A stretch of 64,000 bases of DNA. It comes from Paenibacillus lautus NBRC 15380. GTDB lineage: Bacteria > Bacillota > Bacilli > Paenibacillales > Paenibacillaceae. Shown piece after piece: positions 34,783-43,200 of this stretch (position 1 is its first letter; every line of letters begins with the position of its first letter). The stretch is from the NCBI RefSeq assembly GCF_004000945.1, contig NZ_BIMF01000014.1, positions 122,899 through 186,898 of the forward strand, written 5' to 3'. The notes beneath the pieces are model-generated. The model worked only from the letters and a program-made list of their open reading frames with translations. It did not search any database and had not been told where the DNA came from. The position numbers and the translations under genes are program-made.

Positions 34783-36078
34783 ATGAAATTAGCCATCATT
34801 GCAGATGATTTGACTGGCGCCAATGACAGCGGGGTCCAACTCGCTCGTCATGGCCTTAAAACTAGCGTTCTGTTCGATATGGACAAAGACAACATTCGTT
34901 ATTACGATGCCGTTGTTTTCGATACGGACAGCCGTTCCATAACACCCGAAGAAGCTTATCAGCGAGTAAGCCGGGCCGCTCAATTTTTAACGGATGCCGG
35001 GTTTGATACGATTTTCAAAAAAATGGACTCCACTATGCGGGGCAATATCGGGATCGAGATCGATGCCCTGTATGATGTGGTAAAGCCGGACTTTATGATG
35101 ATCGCTCCGGGGTATCCCAAGAACAATCGAACCATTCTCAACGCTACCCATTACTTGAATGGAGTACCATTAGCCGAAACTGAAATTGCCCATGATCCCA
35201 AAACGCCTGTCACCCATTCCTATCTTCCCGATTTGCTGAAGCTGCAAACCAAGTATGCCGTCGGCGAGATTTCAGTCCGTGATTTGGAGGCTGGAGCAGG
35301 CCGCATTGAAGGTAAATTAAAAGAGTTTAAAGAACATAACATTCCGTATGTGCTGATTGATTCCACGGAAGAAGCTCATTTGGAGTTAATCCTGCACATC
35401 ACTGGGCAGCTTCCATATAAACTCACGTGGGCTGGCTCTGCAGGCATCGCCAACTATCTGCCCGCCCATCATCATATCTCGTCCAAACCGAGGGAGCTTG
35501 CCATCGCGCAGAATCAGGGGCCAATCCTTACCGTGGTCGGCAGCGTGAACAAGAACTCCCGTGCCCAGCTAAAGCTTTTGCTGGAACATACCGACGTGGT
35601 TCCCGTGCATTTCGAGTCCTATAAGGCTGTGTCCGATTCAGCTGAGCGTATGGAAGAAATGAATCGCGTCTATCAAGAAGTCAAAACGCACGTACTGGAA
35701 GGCAAAGATATCGTTATCTATTCCACGGCGGAGCAAACCGATATCGAACAGGCTCGTGCCGCGGGAGAGGCCCGTGGTCTCAATCACACCGAGGTCAGTA
35801 ATGAGATTGTGCGCGCCATGGGAGAGACCTGTGCCAAGCTGCTGGAGCACGGCTATTTCAAAGGCGTATCCATGACCGGGGGAGACACGGCCAAGCAAAT
35901 CTGCATGCAATGGAACATTAGCGGCTTCGAATTGTTGGACGAGCTGGAAATCGGCGTGCCGATTTCGAAATTTTTAGGGATTGATGATCTGTATGTAGTC
36001 ACCAAAGCAGGCGGATTCGGCAAGCCGGACGTATTTATCCATGCGATTCAAACGATAAAAGGAGGTAATCCAGCATGA
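34783..36078 (+). CDS. dtnK: Four-carbon acid sugar kinase (DUF1537 family)
   Basis: A 431-residue protein. The N-terminus KLAIIADDLTGANDSGVQLARHG is the DUF1537 substrate-binding signature, FDTDSRS and IFKKMDSTMRGNIG follow, and the C-terminal part has the nucleotide loop MTGGDTAKQI. Family members phosphorylate D-threonate or D-erythronate at O4. It overlaps pdxA2 by four bases. I start at ATG 34783 because AAGGAGGAGG precedes it. Substrate choice between threonate and erythronate cannot be read from the sequence. Confidence 0.88.
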   Translation: MKLAIIADDLTGANDSGVQLARHGLKTSVLFDMDKDNIRYYDAVVFDTDSRSITPEEAYQRVSRAAQFLTDAGFDTIFKKMDSTMRGNIGIEIDALYDVVKPDFMMIAPGYPKNNRTILNATHYLNGVPLAETEIAHDPKTPVTHSYLPDLLKLQTKYAVGEISVRDLEAGAGRIEGKLKEFKEHNIPYVLIDSTEEAHLELILHITGQLPYKLTWAGSAGIANYLPAHHHISSKPRELAIAQNQGPILTVVGSVNKNSRAQLKLLLEHTDVVPVHFESYKAVSDSAERMEEMNRVYQEVKTHVLEGKDIVIYSTAEQTDIEQARAAGEARGLNHTEVSNEIVRAMGETCAKLLEHGYFKGVSMTGGDTAKQICMQWNISGFELLDELEIGVPISKFLGIDDLYVVTKAGGFGKPDVFIHAIQTIKGGNPA

Positions 36079-37076
36079 AACCGACGGTTGGAATTACGAT
36101 GGGCGATGCGGCAGGCATCGGACCCGAAATCATTATGAAGGCCTTATCCCATCAGGAGATGTACGATAACTGCAATCCGCTCGTGATAGGAGACGCCAAA
36201 ATATTAGAACGCGTGCTGCCGATTATCGGTTCAAGCCTGAAGGTGAACGCAATTCAGGAGCCAACCGAGGCAAAATACGAGTTCGGCACCGTTGACGTCA
36301 TCGATCTGGACCTCGTTCCGGCCGACCTCAAATTCGGCGAAGTATCGCCAGTCGCGGGAGATGCCGCTTTTCAATTTCTGGCCAAAGCTATCGATCTGGC
36401 AAAGCAGCGGAAGATCCACTCTATCTGCACAGCTCCACTGAACAAGGAAGCTTTGCATCAAGGCGGACATATGTATCCGGGCCACACCGAGATTTTGGCC
36501 GATCTCACGGACACAAAAGACTTCTCGATGATGCTGACGACCCCGAACCTGCGGGTTATTCACCTGACAACGCATATGGGATTGATCGAAGCCATTCAGA
36601 GCATCAACCCGGAAAGAACGTATACCGTCGTCAAACTGGCTCACGACACCTTAAAAAAAGCCGGTTTCGACAATCCGAGAGTCGCGGTCTGCGGAATCAA
36701 CCCGCATGCTGGCGAGAACGGACTGTTTGGCAACGGCGAAGAAGAGGAAAAACTGCTCCCGGGCATCGAGCGTGCCCAGCAGGAAGGCATTAATGTGGTT
36801 GGTCCCCTCCCTGCCGATACGTTGTTCTTCAGAGCAGGCAGGGGCGATTTCGATATCGTCGTGGCCTGCTACCATGATCAAGGACACGCGCCGATCAAGG
36901 TCATGGGCATCGAAGAGGGCGTCAACATAACGGTCGGACTGAAAGGCGGCATCATTCGCACCTCCGTCGACCATGGTACAGCCTTTGATATTGCAGGAAA
37001 AAACATCGCCGATGACAAGAGTATGCTCGCCGCGATCCGTTCCGCCATTGAGCTTGCCCCGAAGGATCAAATGTAA
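36075..37076 (+). CDS. pdxA2: PdxA2-type 4-phospho-D-threonate/erythronate 3-dehydrogenase
   Basis: A 333-residue PdxA family enzyme: GITMGDAAGIGPEIIMKAL at the start, the metal-binding histidines in YPGHTEILADLT and CYHDQGHAPIKV, and GTAFDIAGKN near the end. With the upstream kinase it should oxidise and decarboxylate the 4-phosphorylated acid to dihydroxyacetone phosphate. Fusion of context with DtnK and a permease argues against the vitamin B6 role of true PdxA. Confidence 0.88.
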   Translation: MKPTVGITMGDAAGIGPEIIMKALSHQEMYDNCNPLVIGDAKILERVLPIIGSSLKVNAIQEPTEAKYEFGTVDVIDLDLVPADLKFGEVSPVAGDAAFQFLAKAIDLAKQRKIHSICTAPLNKEALHQGGHMYPGHTEILADLTDTKDFSMMLTTPNLRVIHLTTHMGLIEAIQSINPERTYTVVKLAHDTLKKAGFDNPRVAVCGINPHAGENGLFGNGEEEEKLLPGIERAQQEGINVVGPLPADTLFFRAGRGDFDIVVACYHDQGHAPIKVMGIEEGVNITVGLKGGIIRTSVDHGTAFDIAGKNIADDKSMLAAIRSAIELAPKDQM

Positions 37077-37108
37077 CCGTGTGACGATCGAAGATGTCGC
37101 ATATGTAG

Positions 37109-37135
37109 AAGACCCGGCAGAAGCCGGGTCTTTTT
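37109..37135 (+). terminator. Terminator of the sugar-acid operon
   Basis: GACCCGGC pairs with GCCGGGTC around a 4-base loop, then TTTTT. Confidence 0.9.
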
Positions 37136-37267
37136 GTTATGCACAGTAACGATGTCCGTAGCTATGCCACTCCCTATTAAGTCTAAGCTGCAACACGAAT
37201 AGGCGCACGGCAGCCAGCACATAATAAACTTCATAACTTATATAAGTAAACAAGGAGGAGCCTTCCA

Positions 37268-37444
37268 TTGAGCACGAACCAACCGGACAAGAACTTAATC
37301 AACACGGTGGAACAACTGGCAGAGACACCCGTGAACAGCCAAGAGGCCCAGCAACAGCAGCAAGCCCGCAATGATCGCCGGAAACAAGCACTGCATGACA
37401 GCAATGGTAAATATAAGGAGAATGAATCCAAAAACTATCATTAG
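37268..37444 (+). CDS. Small Gln-rich hypothetical protein (58 aa)
   Basis: TTG start with an AAGGAGGAG site seven bases upstream. The product is very hydrophilic, with a run of glutamines (EAQQQQQARN) and a charged C-terminus ending NESKNYH. No hydrophobic core is apparent, so it may be disordered, like several small spore or stress proteins of Bacillales; that comparison is only by composition. A terminator follows at 37494. Confidence 0.6.
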   Translation: MSTNQPDKNLINTVEQLAETPVNSQEAQQQQQARNDRRKQALHDSNGKYKENESKNYH

Positions 37445-37493
37445 GACAGCAACGTCCGAACTTCAATAAAAACATGTCATGCAAAAAACGCAA

Positions 37494-37521
37494 GAAAAGC
37501 GACCTATCACGGTCGCTTTTC
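37494..37521 (+). terminator. Terminator with GCGACC/GGTCGC stem
   Basis: GAAAAGCGACC pairs with GGTCGCTTTTC around a 6-base loop. Near-identical hairpins occur at 44717 and 60002 and a relative at 39679. Confidence 0.8.
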
Positions 37522-37634
37522 TAATCGTTTATATGATTATTGTTAGTACTACCTTGTCCCTGCTAATGAACGTGTTACCCATTCAAAATAAAAAACGATC
37601 AACAAAGAAGAAGCCCTTGCTTCTTGCTCATTAA

Positions 37635-38054
37635 TTAACCCAAGAAAGCAATGGAGCGTTTTACTTTCCTTGCAAATGCAATGGGATCATCGATCGATTC
37701 CCAGTGAATATACATTAAACGCGGGTTCTCAAACAGCCAGTGATTGTGGACCGCTGTCACTTTAATCCCATTTTTGCGAAGATTGGTCAGCAATTGATTT
37801 ACTTGACTTTGTAAGAGAGCGGTTTCCCCTAAACAAAGTGCGCGACCGGAACTGTCCAGGTTTTCAAACGAAAATAATTGATAACGAATCAAAGGGGAAG
37901 TCGTCCGTCTTCCTAAAATAGATGCTCTTATTCTCCGATTTCTGGAGACAAAACAAACCGGTCCTTTTGTTATTTCATGCTCCGTTCCGCCTAGAATGGC
38001 CGAGAATTGGTTACATAATCTTCTAAAGCGAGGACTTGCCTTCACTTCTGCCAT
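37635..38054 (-). CDS. LppY/LpqO-type (DUF1259) protein, copy 1
   Basis: A 139-residue protein without signal peptide. The C-terminal block NGIKVTAVHNHWLFENPRLMYIHWESIDDP, with two histidines, is the signature of the LppY/LpqO (DUF1259) family, whose function is unknown. It is about 65 percent identical by eye to the next gene, 54 bp away, so the pair is a tandem duplication. Family members are often longer and secreted; these are short and cytosolic. Confidence 0.75.
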   Translation of the reverse strand: MAEVKASPRFRRLCNQFSAILGGTEHEITKGPVCFVSRNRRIRASILGRRTTSPLIRYQLFSFENLDSSGRALCLGETALLQSQVNQLLTNLRKNGIKVTAVHNHWLFENPRLMYIHWESIDDPIAFARKVKRSIAFLG

Positions 38055-38108
38055 ACGAAATCATCCTCTCATTAAATGATAGAAAGACGAGACATCACTC
38101 ACCCGGCA

Positions 38109-38528
38109 TTAACCCAAGAATGCAATGGATTCTTTTGTTTTTCTTGCAAACGCAACAGGATTGTCAATAGATTCCCAATGCATATACATTAAGCGAGGTT
38201 GTTCTTTTAGCCAGTGATTATGAACCGCTGTTACTTTTATCCCACGTTTTCGGAGATTGGATATCAATCGATTCACCTGATTTTGGTGTACGGCAGTTTC
38301 ACCCAAACAAAGCGCGCGGCCCGATTTATCAAGAGATTCGAAGGAAAACATTTGCATCTGAACCAAAGGGGAGCGCGTTCTTCTTCCCAAGATGGATTCC
38401 CTTAGGTTCGTCATACGCGTGACAAAACAAACCGGACCTTCCTCGATTTCCGATTCGCCTCCTAGAATTCTTCCAAATTGGGCACAGAGCCTTTTGAATT
38501 GTGGGCTCACTCTAACTTGTTCAGCCAT
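38109..38528 (-). CDS. LppY/LpqO-type (DUF1259) protein, copy 2
   Basis: A 139-residue paralogue of the preceding gene, co-directional and first in the pair, with the same length, start (MAEQVRVSPQFKRLC) and C-terminal VTAVHNHWLKEQPRLMYMHWESIDNP block. An AGGAGG site precedes the ATG. Function unknown. Confidence 0.75.
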   Translation of the reverse strand: MAEQVRVSPQFKRLCAQFGRILGGESEIEEGPVCFVTRMTNLRESILGRRTRSPLVQMQMFSFESLDKSGRALCLGETAVHQNQVNRLISNLRKRGIKVTAVHNHWLKEQPRLMYMHWESIDNPVAFARKTKESIAFLG

Positions 38529-38904
38529 GATAAGTCCTCCTTTAATCGTATTCTATGTATCTTATGATCCAAGGAGAGAATAGTATTGGACTAACAAGTA
38601 GATATAAACATACAAAAAGATTTCCTTAATAGGACAAGCTTAAAACAACTTTATGAGGCTGTCGTCCTTTTTCATTTAGTCCCTAATTATATGAGGAAAT
38701 AATAACTTTCACAGGGCAAAACGCTGATCCAGCGGAAAAAGACCACCTTAAAGGTGGTCTTAACACTATACGTGGAGGCAAACCGTGACTATTTATAGCC
38801 ACCATTGCTGCCACCCCTAATCCATATAATACGATTTATCGGATGCGTCAGCTGACAATCGCTTGCTGGATGAAGAGGTCTCACTATGGCCACTCTCCTT
38901 CCTC
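38529..38904. other. Intergenic region without a supported gene
   Basis: It holds the start region of the DUF1259 pair and one hairpin (38739-38761). After the hairpin comes GTGGAGGCAAACCGTG, faintly like the tmRNA 3' end region, but I do not call it. No coding frame with a ribosome binding site is visible. Confidence 0.5.
38739..38761. terminator. Terminator-like hairpin
   Basis: Perfect 11-bp stem AAGACCACCTT / AAGGTGGTCTT with a one-base loop by simple pairing (in practice a shorter stem), with A/T runs on both sides. Confidence 0.6.
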
Positions 38905-39579
38905 TTACAAGTTAGGAATTTGCCAATCAATTTCTTGAAGCCCTATATTGCGTAGAAATTCGTTAGCGCGAGAAAACGGCTTACTGCCAAAAAAGCCTCG
39001 GTGCGCAGACAACGGACTCGGATGCGGCGAACGAATCAGTGTATGCTGCCGGTTCGTAATGAGCTCCGCCTTCTTCTGGGCGTGGCTTCCCCATAACAGG
39101 AACACGACAGGCTCATTTTTCCGGTTGATCGTCTCAATGACCTTATCCGTAAAGCTTTCCCATCCCCTGTTTTTATGAGAATTCGCTTCATGCGCCCTTA
39201 CGGTGAGCACCGTATTAAGAAGGAGTACCCCTTGCTGCGCCCATGTTAGCAGATGGCCATTGTTGGGAATGAAGCAGCCCAGATCATCCTGAAGCTCCTT
39301 GAACATATTTTGCAAGGAAGGAGGCGTGCTGACGCCCTCTTTGACAGAGAAGCTTAAGCCGTGGGCCTGTCCCGGTCCATGATAAGGATCCTGGCCCAAA
39401 ATGACAACTCTGGTGTCGGCCAGCGACGTATAGTGCAGCGCATTAAAAATATCGTATTTATCAGGATAAATGGTCTTCGTCCGATATTCCTCAACGAGAA
39501 ATTCCCGCAGCTGTAAATAGTATGGCTTCGTAAACTCCTGCTCTAAATATGACGCCCAGTCATTCTTTAATATAGCCAT
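38905..39579 (-). CDS. ung: Uracil-DNA glycosylase
   Basis: A 224-residue family 1 UDG. The water-activating motif is VVILGQDPYHGPGQAHGLSFSV, the uracil-binding LLLNTVLTV is central, and the DNA-intercalation motif HPSPLSAHRGF is near the C-terminus. It removes uracil from DNA. Length is normal and the gene appears monocistronic. Confidence 0.97.
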   Translation of the reverse strand: MAILKNDWASYLEQEFTKPYYLQLREFLVEEYRTKTIYPDKYDIFNALHYTSLADTRVVILGQDPYHGPGQAHGLSFSVKEGVSTPPSLQNMFKELQDDLGCFIPNNGHLLTWAQQGVLLLNTVLTVRAHEANSHKNRGWESFTDKVIETINRKNEPVVFLLWGSHAQKKAELITNRQHTLIRSPHPSPLSAHRGFFGSKPFSRANEFLRNIGLQEIDWQIPNL

Positions 39580-39678
39580 TTCAGGTCCTATCCTCCCGCC
39601 ATGGTCAAAAGTTATAACCAGATTATATCATACGGATTATTTCTGGTATTTCCCAACAATTAGCCCTTACGAAGACGC

Positions 39679-39709
39679 AAAAAAAGCGACCGATTACGGG
39701 CCGCTTTTT
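39679..39709 (-). terminator. Terminator of the GH43 gene
   Basis: AAAAAGCGACCG and CGGGCCGCTTTTT pair with a small bulge; T-runs lie on both strands, between ung and the GH43 gene. Confidence 0.8.
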
Positions 39710-39727
39710 CACCATGGATTCCCTTAA

Positions 39728-40612
39728 TTAAGTCATGATGACCGGCTCAATCTTGCCGTTGCCGATCCTCATCCGATCCATACATAGGTGGCGATGGCCC
39801 GGCTCGGTGTCTCCAATGATTCGGCGGTGGTATACGATAAGCCATTCATCTCTCTCCTGCAAATGCAAGTAGCCATGGTGGCCGGGTCCTTCGGCAATCG
39901 GCTCCTGTCGCTCCAGAATCGTGCCTTCATTCTTGAATGGACCGAACGGGCTGTCGCTTACGCCATAGGCTACGCGGTAGGTTCCATTCGTCCATCCGCC
40001 CATGGACCACATCAGGTAATAAAGTCCGTCCTTCTTAATCATACAAGGACCTTCCACGTACCCCTCCGGCGTAATGGAACGGAAAATTTCATTGCCGTCG
40101 TCTGCCAATGGAACGAATCCCGTCATCTCTTCGTTCATCCTTGCAACGTTGCAGTGCCCCCATCCGCCATAATACAGATAGATCGTTCCGTCTTCGTCCT
40201 TGAATAGATGCGCATCGATCGGCTGTGCCTGATGAATGAACTTATCCACGAGCGGCTTCCCCAAGTAGCCTCTATACGGCCCCTCCGGACGGTCCGAAAC
40301 GGCGATTTCCAAGCCGCCGGTTTCCTCGTTCGATTGGATGTCGTTCGATGCAAACACGAGATAATATTTCCCTTGGTGTTCGATATGCGTCGGTGCCCAA
40401 ACCGCCCTCCATATCCATGGAAAATCCGCCATTTCGATAATGCCTTCGTGTTTCTCCCAATGGATCAGATCGTCGGAACTGAATGCGTCCAGATTCATCT
40501 GCATCGTATATTCCGTGAAGGACCGCGTCGCATAAATCCAGTGCTTCCCCTCATACGTTCTGGCTTCGGGATCTGCATACCAGCCGGGTATGATCGGATT
40601 GTTGATGTTCAA
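39728..40612 (-). CDS. Glycoside hydrolase family 43 protein
   Basis: A 294-residue five-bladed beta-propeller enzyme. The catalytic base is the Asp in IIPGWYADPEARTY, the pKa-modulating Asp is probably in QAQPIDAHLFKDEDG, and the acid is likely the Glu in YVEGPCMI. GH43 enzymes act as beta-xylosidases, alpha-arabinofuranosidases or arabinanases. It lacks a signal peptide and an accessory domain, so it is probably cytosolic on imported oligosaccharides. Exact specificity cannot be read. Confidence 0.87.
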   Translation of the reverse strand: MNINNPIIPGWYADPEARTYEGKHWIYATRSFTEYTMQMNLDAFSSDDLIHWEKHEGIIEMADFPWIWRAVWAPTHIEHQGKYYLVFASNDIQSNEETGGLEIAVSDRPEGPYRGYLGKPLVDKFIHQAQPIDAHLFKDEDGTIYLYYGGWGHCNVARMNEEMTGFVPLADDGNEIFRSITPEGYVEGPCMIKKDGLYYLMWSMGGWTNGTYRVAYGVSDSPFGPFKNEGTILERQEPIAEGPGHHGYLHLQERDEWLIVYHRRIIGDTEPGHRHLCMDRMRIGNGKIEPVIMT

Positions 40613-40901
40613 TGGTAGTCACTCCTCTCCTGTGCTGCGCTTGGTTCATACATGACCAAGACTCAATCTGAGTGATATATGACGTGGGCCGCGCTGCAAA
40701 GCGATTCGGCCTTCATTCGCTTGTCCTGCCTAGCGCGGATAATCTCAACAGTCAGTCGAGTTCGAGCAATATGGTATCGCCCGCCGACCAATGTCGCTCG
40801 ATTGAGATATGGCCACGTTCTACCATTGCTTCTACACCGGATAGCCATTCTCCTCCCGCGTGAAATCCTTGTATCTCGTTCAACTTACCTCCGATCCGAT
40901 C

Positions 40902-42155
40902 TCAATATCCCCGGGAATATTCCGGGCTTTCTTTGAGATGGACGATATCATGTCCGGTTGGATTTTGGAAGGCACGAAGCCCAAATGTCGGCGCAACGGC
41001 AAAGATATGGTCAAAGATATCCGCTTGAATTGATTCATACACGCCCCAGTTGATATCATTGCTGAAAGCGTAGATTTCCAATGGCAGTCCGTTATCTCCC
41101 GGCGCTAACTGTCTGACAATCAGCGTCATATCCTTATGGATTTTCGGATGGTTCCGCAGATATTGATGGATATATTCTCGGAATACGCCCACATTCGTAA
41201 GCTGTCTGCCGTTTACTTTGCTTTCCGTATTAATCTGGTGTTCGATGTTGTACGCGTTAATTTCATTTAATCTTGTCGTGACATAATCGGTAAGGTAGTG
41301 AATTTTCTGAAATTCCTCAATCATTTCCTTGGTGCAAAAACAGATGCTGCTCGTATCGACATAGAAGCTTCGCTTAATTCTTCGGCCGCCGGATACCTGC
41401 ATGCCTCTCCAATTCTTGAACGAGTCCGAGATGAGGGCGTAGCTTGGAATCATCGTGATCGTTTTATCAAAATTCATTACTTTTACCGTATTCAATGTAA
41501 TATCGATGACGTCGCCGTCCGCATGATATTTCGGCATTTCAATCCAGTCGCCGACACGCACCATATCATTGGATGATAATTGAACGCCTGCTACCAGGCC
41601 TAATATGGAGTCCTTGAAAACCAACATCAGAACAGCCGATAAAGCACCAAGCCCACTGAGAATGATCAAAGGGTTCTGACCGATGAGGTTCGAGATGACC
41701 ACGATGCCGCCGATGATGAAGAGAACGATCTTCACCACCTGAATGTATCCCTTAATCGGTCTGATCTTGGAGACCTCAAACGAACGATAAATGTCATCAA
41801 AAGCATCTAGCAGCGCATTCAATACCGTGATCGTTACGATAATCATGTAGGTTGCTGCAGCTTTTTCAATCAGAATCTGGTACGCCGGAAAGATGGACGC
41901 CGAAAAATAAATAATGATCGCCGGCACGAGATGCGACAGCTTGTGGAACACTTTTTTCTCCACGATGATATTGTCCCACGTGTACCGATTGTTGTTGACG
42001 ATATGAATAATCGTCTTCAGCACGATTTTTTTGGTAATAAAATTGGCCAGTATGGAGACCACTGCAATAAAAATGACCATGATCATATTCGAGAGATATC
42101 CAATGGTTTGTTCGCTCATGCCATATCCGTCTAGTTGATGTTTGATAAAGTCCAT
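40902..42155 (-). CDS. MscS-family mechanosensitive channel (YbdG-like)
   Basis: A 417-residue membrane protein with about five hydrophobic helices in the first 180 residues. GLGALSAVLMLVFKDSILGLVAGVQLSSNDMVRVGDWIEM is the MscS pore-lining helix and beta-domain entry. The long C-terminal cytosolic region with an extra segment (FYVDTSSICFCTKE) resembles E. coli YbdG. It should respond to membrane tension under osmotic downshift. Confidence 0.9.
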   Translation of the reverse strand: MDFIKHQLDGYGMSEQTIGYLSNMIMVIFIAVVSILANFITKKIVLKTIIHIVNNNRYTWDNIIVEKKVFHKLSHLVPAIIIYFSASIFPAYQILIEKAAATYMIIVTITVLNALLDAFDDIYRSFEVSKIRPIKGYIQVVKIVLFIIGGIVVISNLIGQNPLIILSGLGALSAVLMLVFKDSILGLVAGVQLSSNDMVRVGDWIEMPKYHADGDVIDITLNTVKVMNFDKTITMIPSYALISDSFKNWRGMQVSGGRRIKRSFYVDTSSICFCTKEMIEEFQKIHYLTDYVTTRLNEINAYNIEHQINTESKVNGRQLTNVGVFREYIHQYLRNHPKIHKDMTLIVRQLAPGDNGLPLEIYAFSNDINWGVYESIQADIFDHIFAVAPTFGLRAFQNPTGHDIVHLKESPEYSRGY

Positions 42156-42283
42156 TGTTTCCTCCTGACGCAGTTTAAGATTAGCCTATTATTATAGAGG
42201 AGATTCTAGTACTACGCAAAGTTCAAGATAAGACATCGCTGGGTTGATTTGGGAGATGCTTGGTAAGTCTGTAAGGGAAACAA

Positions 42284-42310
42284 AAAAGAACACCGATTCG
42301 GTGCTCTTTT
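42284..42310 (-). terminator. Terminator of the small membrane-protein gene
   Basis: AAAAGAACACCG / CGGTGCTCTTTT stem with one mismatch and a 3-4 base loop, between the MscS start and the end of the gene at 42328. Confidence 0.8.
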
Positions 42311-42327
42311 AGTCTGATTCGATCAGT

Positions 42328-42801
42328 CTATTTCATTTCCTTTCCGTTTCGGCTGATCAGCCCCCGCAGGCGCTTCATGACAGAGTGAATTTCGGTATCG
42401 GTCAACAAATAATACGTATTCACAGTCCAGGTCTCTCTGTTTTTCAAATGAAAAATCAGCAAAGGAAGCTTCGGAAGCAGCCACTTCCGAATGGAAGGGC
42501 CGCTGTAGCTGATACTTGTAATCTCCGCCCAGGCTACGGTCCGCGTACTATCTGAAATGGAATTTTGATCGTAGGTCAGCAGCTGCGTGTTTGATTTCAG
42601 CGCTTTTGGCAAGCTGACAACCAAATATCCTCCAAAAAACGGAATCCCTATTATGGCTGATGTGATACAAAAAAACTTACGAATAAAGGAAGTATCCATA
42701 AAAAAAGCCGCGTACAGCAAAAACAGGCAGGCCAGCACAAACAGTAAACTGCCAAGTGCTTTGCCCCATGCCACGGATTTCCGATAAGATATCGTGTTCA
42801 T
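42328..42801 (-). CDS. Small membrane protein, STM3941-like
   Basis: A 157-residue protein with two N-terminal helices (GSLLFVLACLFLLYAAFF and FFCITSAIIGIPFFGGYLVVS), then a PH-like soluble domain (LTYDQNSISDSTRTVAWAEITSISY). This arrangement fits the STM3941 family of unknown function. A frame ending just upstream (stop near 42823) may be what is left of another gene. Confidence 0.6.
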   Translation of the reverse strand: MNTISYRKSVAWGKALGSLLFVLACLFLLYAAFFMDTSFIRKFFCITSAIIGIPFFGGYLVVSLPKALKSNTQLLTYDQNSISDSTRTVAWAEITSISYSGPSIRKWLLPKLPLLIFHLKNRETWTVNTYYLLTDTEIHSVMKRLRGLISRNGKEMK

Positions 42802-42879
42802 GATCTAGCGCCTTTCTGAAATTATTTGAACAGTCCGCTAATCCAGCGAACTCCATTTTCGACCACTTTAGCTGCGCCA

Positions 42880-43036
42880 TCACCGACAAAGGCTCCAACC
42901 GTACAACGACGCGAACCAGATGATTAAGTGGAGTATCTTCTTCCAAATCCATAGGCAGGCAAAGTTGGTCATGGTACATGTACAAAGAAACCGTCTCGTA
43001 TTGGTTTATGGTTGGGTGGTACCTCCATTTTATCAA
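42880..43036 (-). pseudogene. IS1182-type transposase N-terminal fragment
   Basis: The minus-strand frame reads YETVSLYMYHDQLCLPMDLEEDTPLNHLVRVV, which resembles the N-terminus of IS1182-family transposases (xxQLxLPxxLEExIPxNHLVR). Only about 45 residues match; then the frame runs into unrelated sequence. No terminal repeats or remaining transposase body can be seen, so this is a remnant. Confidence 0.5.
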
Positions 43037-43200
43037 AGAGCGGTTTCTTTATGTTTGAACTAAATGAAAAAAAGGGGGCCGTTTCTCAGTCATCTACGAT
43101 GACTTTTGGGCCAGCACCTTTTAGTATGTATGAAGGCGAAGCGTGGCTGCTCGAAACCACAATTCGCCGGATCGCGTTGGTCAAGATGTCTTCTATAAAC

